Of a stretch of 64,000 bases of DNA, positions 9,701-24,700 are shown piece by piece. A program made the translations under genes and the position numbers. Positions within the stretch are counted from its first letter, which is position 1. Each line of letters begins with the position of its first letter. Source of the stretch: Asterochloris sp. CNOR1 (taxonomy: Eukaryota; Chlorophyta; Trebouxiophyceae; Trebouxiales; Trebouxiaceae); the NCBI GenBank assembly GCA_963969365.1, contig OZ017761.1:1-64000 (forward strand), given 5' to 3'. The notes under the pieces were generated by a model. The model saw nothing but the letters and a program-made list of their open reading frames with translations, was not told where the DNA came from and did no database searches.

Positions 9701-12700
9701 GTGAGTCTGCAGTTTGTTGTCAGAATAAGGACAACTGGCTCAGGCACTTGTCTGCGTGCATGGCATTCTCAAATGGGCCCCAGGTCGCTTGCCCAGTGTC
9801 AGACTAAAAAGGCTCTTGGCCCAAAATCAGAGACCTGCACAGTCATATTGCTGAGCAAATGGCTACATGCCTGGCTACAGCTGCACCTTGACAATGATGT
9901 GCTGCTGCAGCAGCACCGCCCATGACAGTGACATGAAACAATAACTCATCTCATGCCCAGCTGTAGGCGAGACTCTGCAGGCTGATGCGTCAGCATCTGA
10001 GGGCAGCTTTTCAAGTCATTCTGAAGCCGCGGTCAAAGCAGATGAGCCAGAGCATGCCCAAGCAGATGAGCAGGTGCAGTCCCCGTGCTTCAGGTCATGG
10101 CTGACGGGTATGGGACAAAGCAGGACGTTGTGTATGCACCTAGCATTTTGTTCTGTGCAGAATTCTTCCACAAGATGCAAGCCCTGTAAGTTGGGCCGCA
10201 GCCGACTGGCGCTTGTAAGCGTTGCTGACTGACCCAACCTCTGCATTGTGACCCGGCTCAGCTCAAGATGGGGCTGCCGTCCTTTCAAGCCGTCACCCTT
10301 GAGCCATGCTGTGTGTGTGCCTTACTCAGTGTTTGCCATTGGAGAAGCTGCAGGCTGACAACCTCAGATAGAGCAAGTGACACACATGGGCTGGCCTGCA
10401 CCTGAGAAGGCCGGCCGCTGTCAAACCTGCCAAACAATAGAGACGCCCGCGGTCTACCGCTGACAGCCTTGCAGTGCAGCGTTGGCTTCCACTATCACAA
10501 CACCTGCACTGCTGCCTGCAGACTGCCAGCCCCATAGCATGGCAATGACTTTGAGGCCCACCACAAACCATATCGCACCTGCAGCTGCCTGGCAGCAGGA
10601 TCACTTGATGTCTGCAGGTTGCTAGACTGAGTGCTGATGATGATGGTCTCACAGCTGTTTTGTACATTAAATATAGGGGCCCTGGCTTTGCCACTGCACA
10701 GGTGTTGTTCAAAGTGAAGTTCCATCTTGTGTCGGCTGCCAACCTCAACACTGCCCCGCTTGGCAAAGATGACAACAAGACGACCCCCCTCAGGCACATA
10801 CAATGTTCAAGGCTTTACAAGGAGCAACATGATTTTGTTGCTGCCTGCAGGCTGCCAACAGCATCCTGCCCAGCCAGAGTGATGACCTGGGGGATGAGCC
10901 TGCTCAGACCATTGATGCTGGCCCCTCAGACCGCCTGGCTCTTGCCAGCAACAAGTTGTCTCAAGAGCCTCAGGATGAGGTGGCCCAGCTTGTTGAAGCA
11001 GGTCTCACAGCTGACCTGCCTGACGATGATGATGACTTCAGCTCCGAGGATGAGGATGCCGTTCTGGTGCAGGCGCCAGCCAAGGATGTGCTTGGCAAGG
11101 AGGACTCAAAGGTGGGCATCTGGAGCAGCTCTGCTCCCGTAGTGGGTGAGCAGGTTAAGAAGAGCTTCTCTGCAGCCTGAGAAAAATGGCAGGCGACCGT
11201 GCCTGCAGCATCTGCAGGGCAATGAGTGCTCACCAGCTGAGCTGACCTCCAAGAGACTAACCAGATGTGGCCCTGCACATGGCGCAAGATCCCTGTTGCA
11301 GGCACGCAAGGCAGCCTGCATGACATGCCCACCTTTCTGTTCAGCTGCGTATCCAGCAGACCTCCTCACTTCCCGGCATGCACCATGCCGAGACAAGCTG
11401 CAGAACAGAGACAAGGAAGTGGGCTGTGAGATGGTGTTGCGAAGGATGTGGCAGATTTGCTGCACCTCAGATTCAATGTCTGCCGCTGGCACACAGAGCG
11501 TGCACCTCCACACACCTGCAGGGTGTGCTGCAGCAAATGCCTGCCCCGCTCGTGCCACCTTGCAATCAGTCACAGATGGCACAGGAAGACCACATTGCTA
11601 CTGTATATAGTTTGTGGCCTGCAGGAGGAGTGGCAGGATGTGGCTTCCCCTGGTGCTGATGACGCTGCAGACGGGCCAGCCTCTGAGTCCCAGACCAAGG
11701 CGGCCGCAGCAACCCTGAAAGACAAGGCCGTGCCAGAGATGCCCAATGCAGAAGGGGCAGCTACTGGGCAGGTGGGTAGCTACAGTTGCTTGACATGTGG
11801 CTGACCGTCTCGCTGCAACATAGCTGGCGCTGTTGCTTTGGGCAGCAGAGTCACAGCCACAGCATCTGCACCTGCACAGAAGTACCCATACTGTTGTGAC
11901 ACACTGGCAGCTGATCTTGTTTCCTCAATGCTACAAGTGACCAAGACAAACATTGCCATGCCTTTACCTGCAGCCTGGAGGCTTTCTCACGCCGGCAGAG
12001 ACCGCCAAGGCGTCACAGCAGCAGGTGCGCCCGTTGGCCGTTTGACGATTGCTCTGGTGTCCAGAAGCAGCAGCTGGCCTGCTGTGACAGCTGTCAGCAG
12101 GTCTCCATTCTGGCCTTCCAACGCTGCACACATCTAACTTGCAGACGATCACACAAGTTGGCCAGGCATTTCTGCCATGTCTGTGTTGCTCCTGCTTTTT
12201 GACGCAGCATGCTGCTGGCCATCGAGCCCTGCAGCCTGATGCTGTCTTGGCCTGCACGACTTCCTGCAGACCAGCCACAATCTGCAGCGCCTGGTGCCAG
12301 CTGTAGCGCGATTCACTGACATGTTGATCCTGCCTGCAGGCAAGTCAGGGTCTGCAAGGGCTGCCCGCTGCCAACTTTGGCACACCCCCCTCAGGGGCTG
12401 CCAGCCCGGGGGGCAGCTCCACTGGCGCCTTTGCCTCAGTGGGCACATCCATCAGTGCTGGGGCTCTTGGCGGGAGCACCACAGGTCTGCACACTGCTGG
12501 CTGTGTTACCAGCACATCACAGTGCCGGCTTTTTCTACTGCACATGGGGGTGCTGGCTGACTGCCCTTGCCCTGCAGCTGTCTGGCGAGTCCTACCAACA
12601 CCTCACACAAAAACAGCGCAGTTGTCTTTGGCTCCCAGCTTGACTGTGGCGGGTCTATGTGCTGCAGGATGGGGCACACCAGCTTCCAGAAGTGGGTCTA

Positions 12701-15700
12701 CCACGCCAACTGGCTCTGGTAGCAAAAGCTCCAGCAGGAGTGGGAGTGGAAGCCTCGGTGCGCCCGCTGGCGCACCGCCATCAGGGGCATCGCCCAGCCT
12801 CAAAGGCCCAGGAGCAGCAAGCAGCACCTTGACTGTGCCGGTCATGCCTGCTGGCGGCTTTAGTGCACCCCCGTTTGGTGCCCAAAGCGCCCCCAGGGCA
12901 GCATTGGCGTCAAGCCAAGGGCCGTTCAGTGGCACGCTTGCCACGCTGGGCTCGGCATCTGGAGGGTTTGGCGTCCCGAGTGGCGAACCTCAGCCAGGAG
13001 CGGAATCACGCCTCAGTGGCATCTTTGACGCCCAGGATGGGCATCAGTCCGCAGCGGCGACAGGCCTAGGCAGAGCAAGCAGCGTACTTCCAGCGTCAAG
13101 CTTTGCCTCCACTGCCCCAAGCCTTACCTCGGCTGCACCAGGCCTGGGCTCAGCCTTTGGGCTCACGGCTGCTGCCTCATCAGCAGCATCATACTTTGCC
13201 CCAGCGGCCCTAGCCCCGCCTGGGAGCAGCCAGCAGAAGCAGGGGCAGCTGCAGCAGCAGCACCAGCAGCAGGCCTCAGGCGGTGATGCTGCTGCTGCTG
13301 CTGCTGAGGGCAGCCAGCAAGCCCCATGGGCAAAGCACCAGCAGAGGCAGGAGCGGCAGGAGCGGCAGCAGCAGGCCTCAGGCACCCCTGCTGCTGTTGC
13401 GGGAACCAGGCAGCAGCCATCGCGGCTGCAGCAGACAGGTTCCCCAAGCACGCCATCTTCCCTCAGCCAGCAGCAGCCTGCTGCGGCCTCAGAGCCCTCG
13501 TCTCCTGCAGAGTCCAGGCGGCCTGGTGCAGCAGAGCGTCAGAAGGCTGCTGCCAAGGTACAGCATTCCAAGAAGTCAACTGCACTCTGGGGTGTGGGCG
13601 GCTCATGCATGTCCGGCATGCAGGCCGCGCTTCTGGCCTCAGAGCCTCACCTCTCTGATGCATTGCTCTGCTGGTAGTATGGAGGCATAGTAGTTGTGAA
13701 GGCTGCTGTGATGCACTTGTTGTCACTTCTCCGATAGGGGACTGTCGTGCTCCAGTGCGTCCAGCCTTGCATTGCCAAGCCCCTTCGTCAGGTCTTCCCA
13801 GGAGGAGCACACAAGCAGGCTGCAAACACGCCTTGCTCACAGGACGCCTTGCTCAGAGGCCAACATTCCAGTGACATGGTGGCTGCCACTGCAAACCCTG
13901 CCAACCCTGCTTGTGCTTCTGCAGGCTAGCTTTAGGGTTGCTGACGATCACAGGCAGCAGGTGCTAGGGCCCCAGCAGAAGGGCAAGGGTCTCCAAGGCA
14001 CCCCTGAGCAGGGCTGCCACTCTGTTGGGGCTGAACAGCAGACATACCCTGCTGAGGCTGAGAAACAGGGCCAGGCCCGCCAGCACGAGCGCAGGCAGGA
14101 CATTGAAGCCGCCATTGCCAGGGTGGACAGGCAGGAGCCCCAGCTGGCAGGTGAGGTGTGAGGCCTGCATTGAAAGGCCTGCAGCATTGCATGCTGCTAC
14201 ATCTGGGAAGCCGGCATAGCTGCCTTTTGGCAATCTAAGCTGGCAGCCCCAACAGGTGCTGCACAAAAGGACAAAAGAGTGCAGCATGAGAGACTGCCCC
14301 CAGCAAGCAGGTCATAATAACTTGATACATCTCTGAGGTTGCTGTAAGGCAGACTTACGCTCAGAGGACCTGACCCCCTGCTGCCCTCCTGCTTGCTGTG
14401 CAGGCGAGTCCCCTGGGTGATCAGCACAGACCCTCTGACCACCAATGCCTTACCCCAACCCTGTCGATCAGCAGCAGTGCCTCACTCTATAGACGTTCTG
14501 TCACAGTGCTGACCTCCCTGGCTTGGTCCCCTGACCCAATGCATCATTGCCTGTGTGCAGGCGAGGGCTCGCAAGTGGCCCGCATGGAGGCTGACTTCCT
14601 CCAGTCGCTGCATGAGGTGGCGCAGCTCAGTGCAGCCATGGACGCACGCATGGCACAGGTGCGCAGTGAAGCGAAGGGCACTGTACATGACTTCAAGTCG
14701 TGACCCCTCAGCTACCCCACTTCTTTGCATTCTCTGCTGATAGTCGCCTCTGAACGTCAGGTGACTCTGATGAAGGCCATCACAGATCCCCTGAACTTGA
14801 ATTGACAGTGATGCATGCCGCCCCAGCAGGGCCTTCATCTCCTGAAGTCATCTCATACTGCCCTGCTGAGAGTGTGTCAACTCTGCAGGTGGATGGCTGC
14901 TCGCTGGAACCCAATGCCCCCTGTAGCGTGGTGCAAGACATAATGTGGGCTTGTTGATGACTCTGCATGGCTGCTTTGCAAGTGTGTAGCAATGTGCAGG
15001 ACCTGCGACCATGAGCTTTAGGAGTTTCTACATCTGTCAATATCAATGCATGCAGGTGGATGATGATTTGCAGGATCCCAGCCGCGGCCCCAAGGCCTTC
15101 CAGAGTGTGGAGAAGGACACGCAGAGCCTGGCACAGCGCCTGGCAGAGCTGATACAGGCGCTTGCAACTGAGCGGCTCAGGGCTGAGGGGCTGCAGAAGG
15201 CGACCAAGGTCAGCCTGTTTGGTGCCTTCACTTTTGAAAGGCATGGCTGCCTGTCATTGGGTTGCCTTGCTCTGTGGCTGTGGGTGAGCACCTTACGGCT
15301 GAGGGGCTTATAAGCAGGCAACAGCAGCCCCAACTGGAGCGTGGCTGTTGCTTGCACCTGGTGCTGCACTTGAGCTTGCCTTGCACTGGGCCTGGCAGGT
15401 ATGATAGGACCCCAGAGGTTGTGTTTTGAGGCACTGCAGAAGGCAGTCTAGGTAGCTCGTGTCAGCTCCGTGCGCTTGCGTTGGCCCCAGCACTTCTCTT
15501 TGCTTGAATGAATCGTTTTGCTGCAGGTTAGGTCAGTATGGCACCCAGACACCGCCAGCTTGCCATTGTCAGCTTAACATCTGCTGCAACAGATGGGCAC
15601 CCTCTGTTGTCAAGCACACACTGAGTGCCTGCGCCAACCTCTTTTGGCTACGCTGGCACTGCTGTGAGCTCCGTGCCCCAACTCTGCACCTTCTGAGCAG

Positions 15701-18700
15701 CACAAAACAATTTGTCTGCCATCCCTGTAGGACATGCAGCGACGCAGCACAGCGCTGGCCATGTTCTGGCCCAACACGGAGGCAGCACAGGAGGGCCAAC
15801 ACCCTGGCGCTGCCAACAGACCCGACTCTCGCAAGCAGCACCAGCAGCTGCTGGCCAGAAGGCCCATGGAGCCATCTCTGGCTGCCAAATTCAAGGGAGC
15901 CCAGCAGCTAGCTATGCAGCTGCGCAGGCGGGCAGCTGAGGTGGAGCATTTTGTGCAGGCAAGCCATTGCAGTGTGTGGTGCCTTTGTCTGATGTGATAT
16001 GAGAACGTAGGACATCTACATGTTTAGCTTTTAGGTGGGGTGCTCTGAACAGAGCATTTGCATGCACATGTCTGCATTTCAGATTACCAGATATGCAGCT
16101 TGCTCCTGGGAGCCAGCATGCGGAGCAGCTGGTAAAGGGCGTGAAGGGGCCAGGCAGCAGAGGTGCAGTGGCCCATCCCCCCGATATATGTAAGATTCCT
16201 TCACCTGAAAGGGTCTGACCTCTGTCTGGCTGGTGGGAACACACAGATGGCCTGGGCATTAAGACGAGATATGCTGGATTCGCATGATGTCAAGGGGCTG
16301 ACTGACCAGGCACTGCGCTCATGGTGATGGCAGGCGCCAGCTGCAGTGACTGCTGTTGCTGTGAAATGTTTGTCATCAGTGGGCCAGGTCCCTTCAACCC
16401 CTCCCTTCCTCCATCTCAAGCGGCTAACATGTTCACACCTTTTTGTTGGACATGCCACCAGATTCCTGCAAGGCACAGCACTGTCCTTCCAGAGGGCAAG
16501 CCATTGGTCCTTAGGATGGACGGTGGCTTCACTAACCTTCATGCAGCAGGCACTGCCAAAGAAGTAGGATGGGCCTGCCCATGTCACTCGATCTGGGGCT
16601 ATGTCTGCATATGCATGCTGCAGGCACTGCTTTATAAGCAGGTCAAATTCTGCCTGGGCCCCTCCTCTCCGACTGCAAGTTAGCATCATTGCATTAGATG
16701 TGCTGCAGGTGCTGGCCAGGGAGGATGACACTTGCGCCCAGCTTGGCTCGTCTCGTGACTGGGACCGACTGCGCCAGACCATCAACGAGCATGGGACCAT
16801 TATGCAGCGTCAGGTGGGGCTAAAGTCTGCACTTAAGCTTGGCCTGCATGCCCTTGAGGCATCAATGCTAGGTGCTATGGAGTTTGCACTCTGAGGTCAG
16901 CCACAGGCCAGTCCTGCAGCGCCGGCAGGCCATGTCCAAGGGCTTCGGATGACCACACCAGACCTTAAGAACGGATGGCGCCACCAGCAAGCGCCAGTCG
17001 GGAAACACTTCACTTTGAGGCTCTGCGTTTCTGTACATGCAGTATCAGGGAATGCTATGGCTGCGCATCAATGCACGTGCAGCATTTGGGTCGACGGCTG
17101 CTACTTCGGGTCAGAACTCAGTGGCTGTGGTTGCACCTCCTGGTCACCTCCAGAGTAGTGCTGGTGGTGTTAGGCACCTGTTGTTGTTCCTTTCCAAAGG
17201 CACTGCCCAGCATGGGATCAGTCATGCAGCCCTGTCTTGCTGCACTGCTGTAAGGCTGTACTGCACTGTCCAGCAGAGGCAACATCTGACACATGCACTC
17301 ATGTTCCCGCTATATCACCTGCTGCCAGCTCCGTCGTGCTTGAGCATGTGTACAGACTGCTGCCTGATGCGGCGCTGTGGTGTGTCAAGGGTCACCAAAG
17401 TGCTGCCAATGTCCCTTGAACTGGGAAATTTATGGTGCGCCCCTGCCTGCAGGTGGTGCAGGTGGCCCAGCTGCAGACGGCCGCGGAGCAGGCGCAGCTG
17501 CTGCAGGTGGGTACCAGACGCAGGCAATGGGTGCACCTGCCATGCACGTATGCAGTGCATTGCGGCTGTGCATGTGCGTCTTGGAATGCCAAAGCATAAC
17601 TAGCATTGGTGCGCAGCAGTTTAGTAGTGCAGACTTGGTGCAACAGGGGCTGTGCATGTGTTGCACAACAGGCAAGCTGCTGGCCAAGCGCCAGCTCTGG
17701 ATGCAGGAACCCTTGAGTGCAAGCACTCTGTACTAGACGAGCTGCATTGCGGCATGCAACTTGTAGGAGTTAGGATTCAGATGCAGCTCTGCAAAGCGGC
17801 TCTGGTGTCATCAGTGCGCATCTGCGTATGGAGTTTGCAGCAGCTGCATCCTGCAGGATCAGTAGCTAGCATGAAAAGTTGTCTCACAAAAGTCAGCACA
17901 GAAGGCAGCCTTGTCGTTGCAAGGGAGAATAATAGTATGCTGGCTTCTCTGAGGGCAGTAGCAAGCTGGAGGCCCCCAGACAGGCTTTCATGGTGGCGCC
18001 TCATCTTCAAGCTGGTTTTCTGCAGGTGGATGAGGCAACAGCTGCACTCCGTTTTGACAATAGCGAGCTGGAGGCACTTGCCACTGAGGATTCAACAGAC
18101 TCAGATGATGAGGAGGTTGTCGGCCTCAAGCTGCGCAACCACTCTGAAGTGGTAGCCTCTGCAAGAGCTCGCACTCAGCGGCGCGGCGTTTTTGGGCCCA
18201 TCGATGAGCAACTCGCCAAGCTGTCGCTTGGATCATCACCCCTGCGCTCGCCTTCAAGGTGGGGCACAACATCTGTGGCGGCCCCAAATTTGCATGTCAG
18301 CAACAGCAGGAGCTTCTTTGTTCCCAGCAACAGAGCATGTGTGCACCCATCAACTAGCATCAGATGCCTAAGCTGCCGCTTTGGGCCTCGCCCCTGCACT
18401 TTCTCGCAAGGTGGGACTTGGCATCAATTGCGACAAGAGCTCTGCTTAGATAGCAGCAAGTGCCTCTTGATGGGTGGCAGTAAAGCATACATGTATCTCA
18501 GGAACAAGCATGCTGCCCAGCCATGTGCTGTGTAGACACTGTACATTGGAGCTCATGGCGTTATGTGTTTGAGCAGCAAGCTCTCTGGCTATAAGGCAGG
18601 CCTCAAAGCACTTGGGCTACCGTCCATGCACAAGGATGTGTCAAGCCCCGCTACCCTGCAGGGCCTCCCTGCTGTCTCTCTAGTTGTTGCTGCACTGCAA

Positions 18701-21700
18701 CCCTCGGCACTCCCTGACACACTTGACGCTGTGTAGGTACAGTTTCTCACAGCTGTTTGTGGGTTCCAATACACAACACATTGCACTATGCATGCTTGCC
18801 ATTGCTCCAGGGGCCTCTGCTGCTGGCCTGGCAGATCCTGCTCATTAGCGCAGGCACAGTATTGATACCAAGCCGTCATGCCCATTTTTTGGTACAGACT
18901 GTCACCAAAATGCTGTCAAGGTTGCTTCCATGCAGCCTGGCAGAGCAGGCAAAGTCAGGCCTGAGTGCAGACACGCTTGACATTCTGAGGCGTGCATCTT
19001 GCAGATAATTGCATGTAGCTCTGCAGGGGCACATCACAGCGGCCGGCACAGACAATCCTGATGCGCCCTCACAGGCAAAGTCTTCCAGTTGGCCAATTGT
19101 TCTGCTGTGCAGGTCATTGCCACTGCTGGGCTTGCGGGGTTTGCGTCGCAGCCCTGGCAAATTGGGCACCGCCTTTGCAACACTACTTTCCCCTATTGAG
19201 CTGCAGGTCGTTGCCTGTGTCGCCATGGCAGTCGCTCCGCAGCAGCCCAGCAGGGCAGAGGCAGCGCGGCCTGCTGCGATCGGTCAGCGCTCTGCCCCGG
19301 ACACGACAGCAGGCGCCGGAGACATCTGTCTGGGCTGGGCAGTCTGGGGACAGTTTGAAGGCCGGCATCCTCAAGGTATGCTTCAGGCCGTACAGAAAGT
19401 TTCTGTTATAGCAGACGCATTGGATTTTCAGTGCGGTGTCGGTGGACAGCCTGCACGCCACTACTCTCAAGGTCTGTATCAGGCCGTGCACCTGCCTTGT
19501 TGGCTGATGGGCACCCCTGCATCGCCCAGGTTGTCTTGCCCAGTGGTACGTCACACCACATGCACAAGTCTGAGCTGATGGGGTTCAGGGGCTGCGGTTT
19601 GTGCCTCCTCTGGGTAAAAACACTCCCCAGCACTGGCCACAAAACAAATGTGGCCTGCAACGAGCTGCTACCGACAGACCTGGGTTGTTGGTCAGCTGTG
19701 TACAGTTGTTCTCAAAGCCCAAGCTCCCTCATTGACTGTAGGCTGCTGGCAGTGGGCGCAGGCTGCAGGCCAGCAAGGCCAGGGTGGCAGCAGCCAGCCT
19801 GGGGTCTTCGCCCACTAAGGGCCTGCTGACCGATCCTGCGGGCGCAAGCTATAGATCTGCCCCCAGCAACATTACCTTTGCTGCTCCCAAAACCCGGGAG
19901 GAGGCCAGTGAGCCTTAGCTGCCTAACCACGTTGTGTGTTGCTGTGTGCTCTTGTTGTCAGATGAACGGGTGTGAGGCAAGCAGATGCTGTCTTGCCTGC
20001 ATGTTGAGACAGAAGTCACCCCCTGCAACATGGGGTGTGGCTGCTGGGTCGCCAGCTGGAAGCTGCCCATGCTGCATTCTGTACTGTGCTGGTCCTATTA
20101 TTTGGGTTTGCACATTCAGCAGGAGCCCCTTGCAACCCCAGCCTTACCTCAGCTGTCAGACATGCTGCAGCTGAATGAATGCTGCTGTGCAGGCATTGCG
20201 CAGCGCATGCAGATGTTCCCCTCGTCCAGGCAGCATGCCGCTGCAGTGGTGGGGGTGCAGGCGCAGGACCCCTCCCCTCAGCAGCCGGACTCACCACCCC
20301 ACAGGGTGCGTCCTGCAGGGGGTTGACTGGTTCAAGAGCACAGCTGTGCAATGATAGAGAGTTGCCCTGCAGGCCTGGATGACTTTGTAAGCGTCTAGGT
20401 GCACTTGACCTGGGACTGTTCAGTATGGCACAGCTTGTTCCCTTGCAGAGTCGGAACATCTGGTGTCAGCCAGCTTGGCATGCAAGTCCCCGTCAAGTGC
20501 AAAATGCACAGTGTGCCCCATGCAGCCGGCTGACTCTCTTTGAGCACATCAGGCTCAATTCTAAGGGCTGGCGCAGCTTCTGCCCAGTGTCAGCCTGCTT
20601 GCACCTGGCAGCCACCAGCGGATGGGCAGGTTGCTGGGCCCCACAGCTTGCATGGCTGCTCTCAGGGAGGACTGGAGCGGCGCGCCAGCAGTGGAGGCCC
20701 CCGCGCCATGAGCATGTCGCGCTCCCCGTCCCGCGAGGGCTCAGCCCAGCCTGAGAGCAGAGTTGCACCTGGGAACAGCACCCTGGGCTTAAGATCTGGG
20801 GCAGCCAGCGCATCTGGGGCTTCTGGCTCAGGAGTTGGGGAGGAGCTGCTGCGCAAGGGCAGATTGCCAGGCGCCAGGGGCTCTGTGGGCCCGCAGCAGC
20901 AGCCCACCCTGGAGGCAGTTGCAGAGGAGCAGGCTAAGGAGGCAAAGGGTAAATGCTGTGCATATTGTGACTGCACCCCAGGCTGTTCCAGGGAAAGGCA
21001 ATGTGGGGCAGCAGCAGCATGCCGACCCTGGAGGCAGCTGCAGAGGAACAGGTCATGCAGGCTGCTGCTTGCCTGCCAACTACGTGCACTGCATGGAGGC
21101 TGTGAAAGTCGGGGTCAGGGATGGCCAGCACCCTGTGTGGGTCAGGGCAGCAAGCTAGCAGTCTGAGCTTGCTGCCTGGCGAGCAATTTGCTGGTGGCAA
21201 TACTGGGTATTGTGCAGAGCTTTGACAGGGGCTACCACTGCATGTTGCTCCCCTGCGCCTGTGCCACCTTGCGAGGTTTGTGCAGTTGTACTGCATCTGC
21301 CAGCAACCTGGGCAGCGCATTTCTGGGGTGTAGTGGCAGCCAGCACTGCCGTCATGGGATGCAGGTGGGCTGTCCATAGCTCGCACCGCCAAGGCCGACA
21401 GCAGACCGGCAGCATCACAGGGGGCTGCAGCGGGAGCAGCTGCCAGCTCGGCTGCAGGGGAAGCTGCACTGCGCAGAGCAGCGCCTGCAGGACAGAGTGC
21501 CACCAAGCGGCATTCTGCATCTGGTGGGAGCCAGCCGCCGCTGCCCTCCAGGGCCCAGCTTGAGGTGAGGCACGCATGTATGGATGCCAACAGATGTTAC
21601 AGGCTCTGGTTTGGGAGCCTCTGTTGCCCTGCCAGGTGGCGTAGGGCATTTGGTGGGTCTCAACTGCTGCCCGCTCTCTGTTTTGCAGCCTGAGGTGAGA

Positions 21701-24700
21701 CAGGTGCATTGTTTGCATTGTGCTCGACCTAAACTAAAGCCGTCGATGCCTGGCTTCAAGGTGATAGCCGCTGCCTTCCAGAGCACAGCCTGAGGTTAGC
21801 AGGGGTATGTAGGCGCCACCAGCTGCAAGGAGCTGTGGTTAGTGTGCAGGCTTTGTTGCCCTGTCGGTCTGCAGTTTGGAGTTGTTGCTGCTCTCCAGGA
21901 TGTAGCACAAAATGGGCAGGGTTATGTTCGCTGCCTTCAGCTGCAATGGGCTGTGGCTGATGTGCTAGCTCTGTTGCCTTGCCCAAAGATGCTTGTGATC
22001 TGTTGCCGCTGCTTTGAAGGCGCTGCCTGAGGTGAGCAGGGATGTGTGGCTGCTACCAGCTCCCATCAGCTGTGCTTGGGGTGCAAGCTGTGAAGCCCTG
22101 CTTGGAGGCGCCTGGGAACAGTTGCCGCTGCCCCCCATGGCACAAGCTGAGGGAGCAGGGGTAAAGGTCTGCCGTCGACTCAATCGGGAAGCTAAAGGTG
22201 CTGCACCAAGCACTTGACTCTGCTGCTTTCCATCTTGTTCAGATATCAACTCTGTGAAGCAGTGCAATATGCAGCATCTCTGGAAGCCTTCACCAAGAGG
22301 GACAGTCTTCCCCAAGAGGGACACCTGCAGCTCTTGCCTTGCGATCACACACCAACAGTCTGAGTACAACCAACCGTTCGTTTCTTGCCCTGCAGTCTGC
22401 CCTGAGGCTGCATGAGGGGACTGGGTCAGCCCCCAAGCTGAAGGCCGAGAGTGCAGTCCCCAAAGCAGGGGCTAAGCCTGCAGCCAAGCCGCCCAGCTCG
22501 GGAGGGCCGCCGCCCATGCCCACCAGGGCTCAAATGCAGGTGTGCCAACTGCTTTTCATGCTTGATCTGGCAGCGCTCACATGCAGGTGCGTAGCAAACA
22601 TGCCATGTGATACTGGAGGCCGAGGCACCTGTGCTCAGCTCAGTTCAGATACAGTTGTACCAGGTCGCTGTCAACCCGCTGTTGTACAATGTGGCCTGTT
22701 GCCCAAGCGGGCCCAGCCGTGCATGACTGTTGTGTGAGTTGCATCTAGCAGGGCTCAAGCAAGTGTGCTGAGCCACGGGAAATTGCTGTTTGCTGACTGC
22801 ATGGTTGCTACCTTGCCCAAACAAAGGCGCTGTGTGTGCCAGCAGCCTGATGTGGTCAATGAGCCTCTTGCAGCATGCCAAGCCCTATAGATGGATGATG
22901 ATGACGCCTGCTGTGACTGAGACATAGACAAAAGGCTGAATGTCACCACATATGAACGCCTTCACTCTGAAGTACTGCAGGTCAGCCATACCCTCTGGAG
23001 CACCTGAAGGGCCATGCTTCAGTCACCCAATTGAATACTGCAGAGGTCAGCAATGCCCCAATCCTGTTGTGCTGTGCAGGCCGCCAAGGAGGCAGGCGAG
23101 AGCCAGCTGAAGGCCAGCACACCAGCCCCCAAGGCAGCTACGCCGGCTGGGCAGGCTGCACCCAGCACAGCAGCTGCCACCCCCCCGGCCGTGTGGCCCG
23201 CTGCCAGCTCTGCAGGCTCCAGCAGCGCCTCTACCGCAGCCATCAGCGCAGGCTTCAGTTGGGGCTCTGCCTTTAGCACTCCTGGAGCACAGACCTCTCC
23301 AGGAGTGAGCTCAGCACCAGGAAGCGGCGGGGGGTTGAATCTCGCCAGCACCACGGGCAGCAGTGGGGCCTTTGGCTTTGGGGCCTCCACAGCTCAGAGC
23401 AGCACGGCTGCAGCGAGCGCAGCAGGCAGCAGCGGGGCATTTGGGTTTGGGGCTGGCACTGCTGCCACTGGCAGCGGTGGGATCTTTGGCTCTGGGGCAG
23501 GCGCTGCCCCGTCTGGCAGCGGAGCTTTTGGCTTTGGGGCTCCCTCAGCTGCTGCTACGGCTGGCAGCGCAAGCAGTCAGGGGGCGTTCAGCTTGACACA
23601 GGCCTTTGGCCCTGCTACCTCAGGTGCTGCCGCAGGCCCTGCCGCCAGCAGCGCTGCCCTGGGCTTTGGTGCATTGTCTGGCTTTGGAGCGTCCAGCGGC
23701 TCCGCAGCTGCAGGTCTGCCCCTGTCTGGGTTTGGCAGCCTGCCATCGGCCAATACAGGGGCGGCGTCAGCCTTTGCGCTGTCAGCCTTTGGCGCGCCGC
23801 CATCTCCAGGCTCGCCCTCAGGTGAGAGCACGCCTACATTGCAGTGTATGCAGTTTTGCCGTCAAACTGTGGCTTGCCAGCATAGGGCACTACCATTTTC
23901 AGGCTTCCTCTCAGGTGAGTCTCCTCTGGCACAGTGTACACGATTTTGCCATCAGGCTGTGGGTCACTAGCCCGACAGGGCACTCTGTTGGTAAAAGTAA
24001 CAGCCCTGTACATCGCCCCTGCCATACTTTCCCATAGGCTCAGCATCCCCAGGTTGTCCCTCAGGTGTGCAGCACTCTTTGGCAAACTGCTTGAATGGGC
24101 TCAACAGGCATCCGTTTCTGCTTTGTGCTCATGCCGACCTGAAGTGGCCAACACGAGGTTGTGGGAAGCCCAGCCGCGTTGAGAGCAGGTGAGCAATGCA
24201 TGTGCTCAAGAATTGCTCAATCAGAGAATATTGGCCCTATTTGGTTCTGCTCACCTGGCCTGTGCACTTGTCTTGTCTCAGCACTTGCTGTGCAGGGCTG
24301 CTTCTATGTCTCACTGTTGCAATCTCTGAAGGTACTCAGTGCAGTTCAAAACTGACAGCGCTTTAAGGTGCAGGTTTCAGCTCCAATGCTGCCAGCTCGG
24401 GCGGGTTTGGCTTTGGGACGAGCGCGGTGGCACCTGCCTGGCCCAGCACATCGACAGGTGATCCAACAGACAGGCTTCCATCTCAGTTTGAAGGTGCAGG
24501 GCGGCTCTTGCATCCAGCATTGGTGTGTGCTTGGCATCATTTTTGCCCCAAAGTATGACTGTTCACTCTGTTGCTCTAGAGAGGCACGCTGCACTGCTCC
24601 ATCCAGGGGCATCCACCACCCCGACTCCTCTGTTTTGGGCAGCACATGGCTGCCTGTGCCCCCTGCAGACAGCTCTGTGAAAGGTGGCGCCAGCAGCGGA

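Noticed and set aside
12603-13456. Long minus-strand frames rich in Ala, Pro and Cys
   Set aside because: They are the shadow of the 296-codon Ser/Gly/Gln exon of the nucleoporin on the plus strand.
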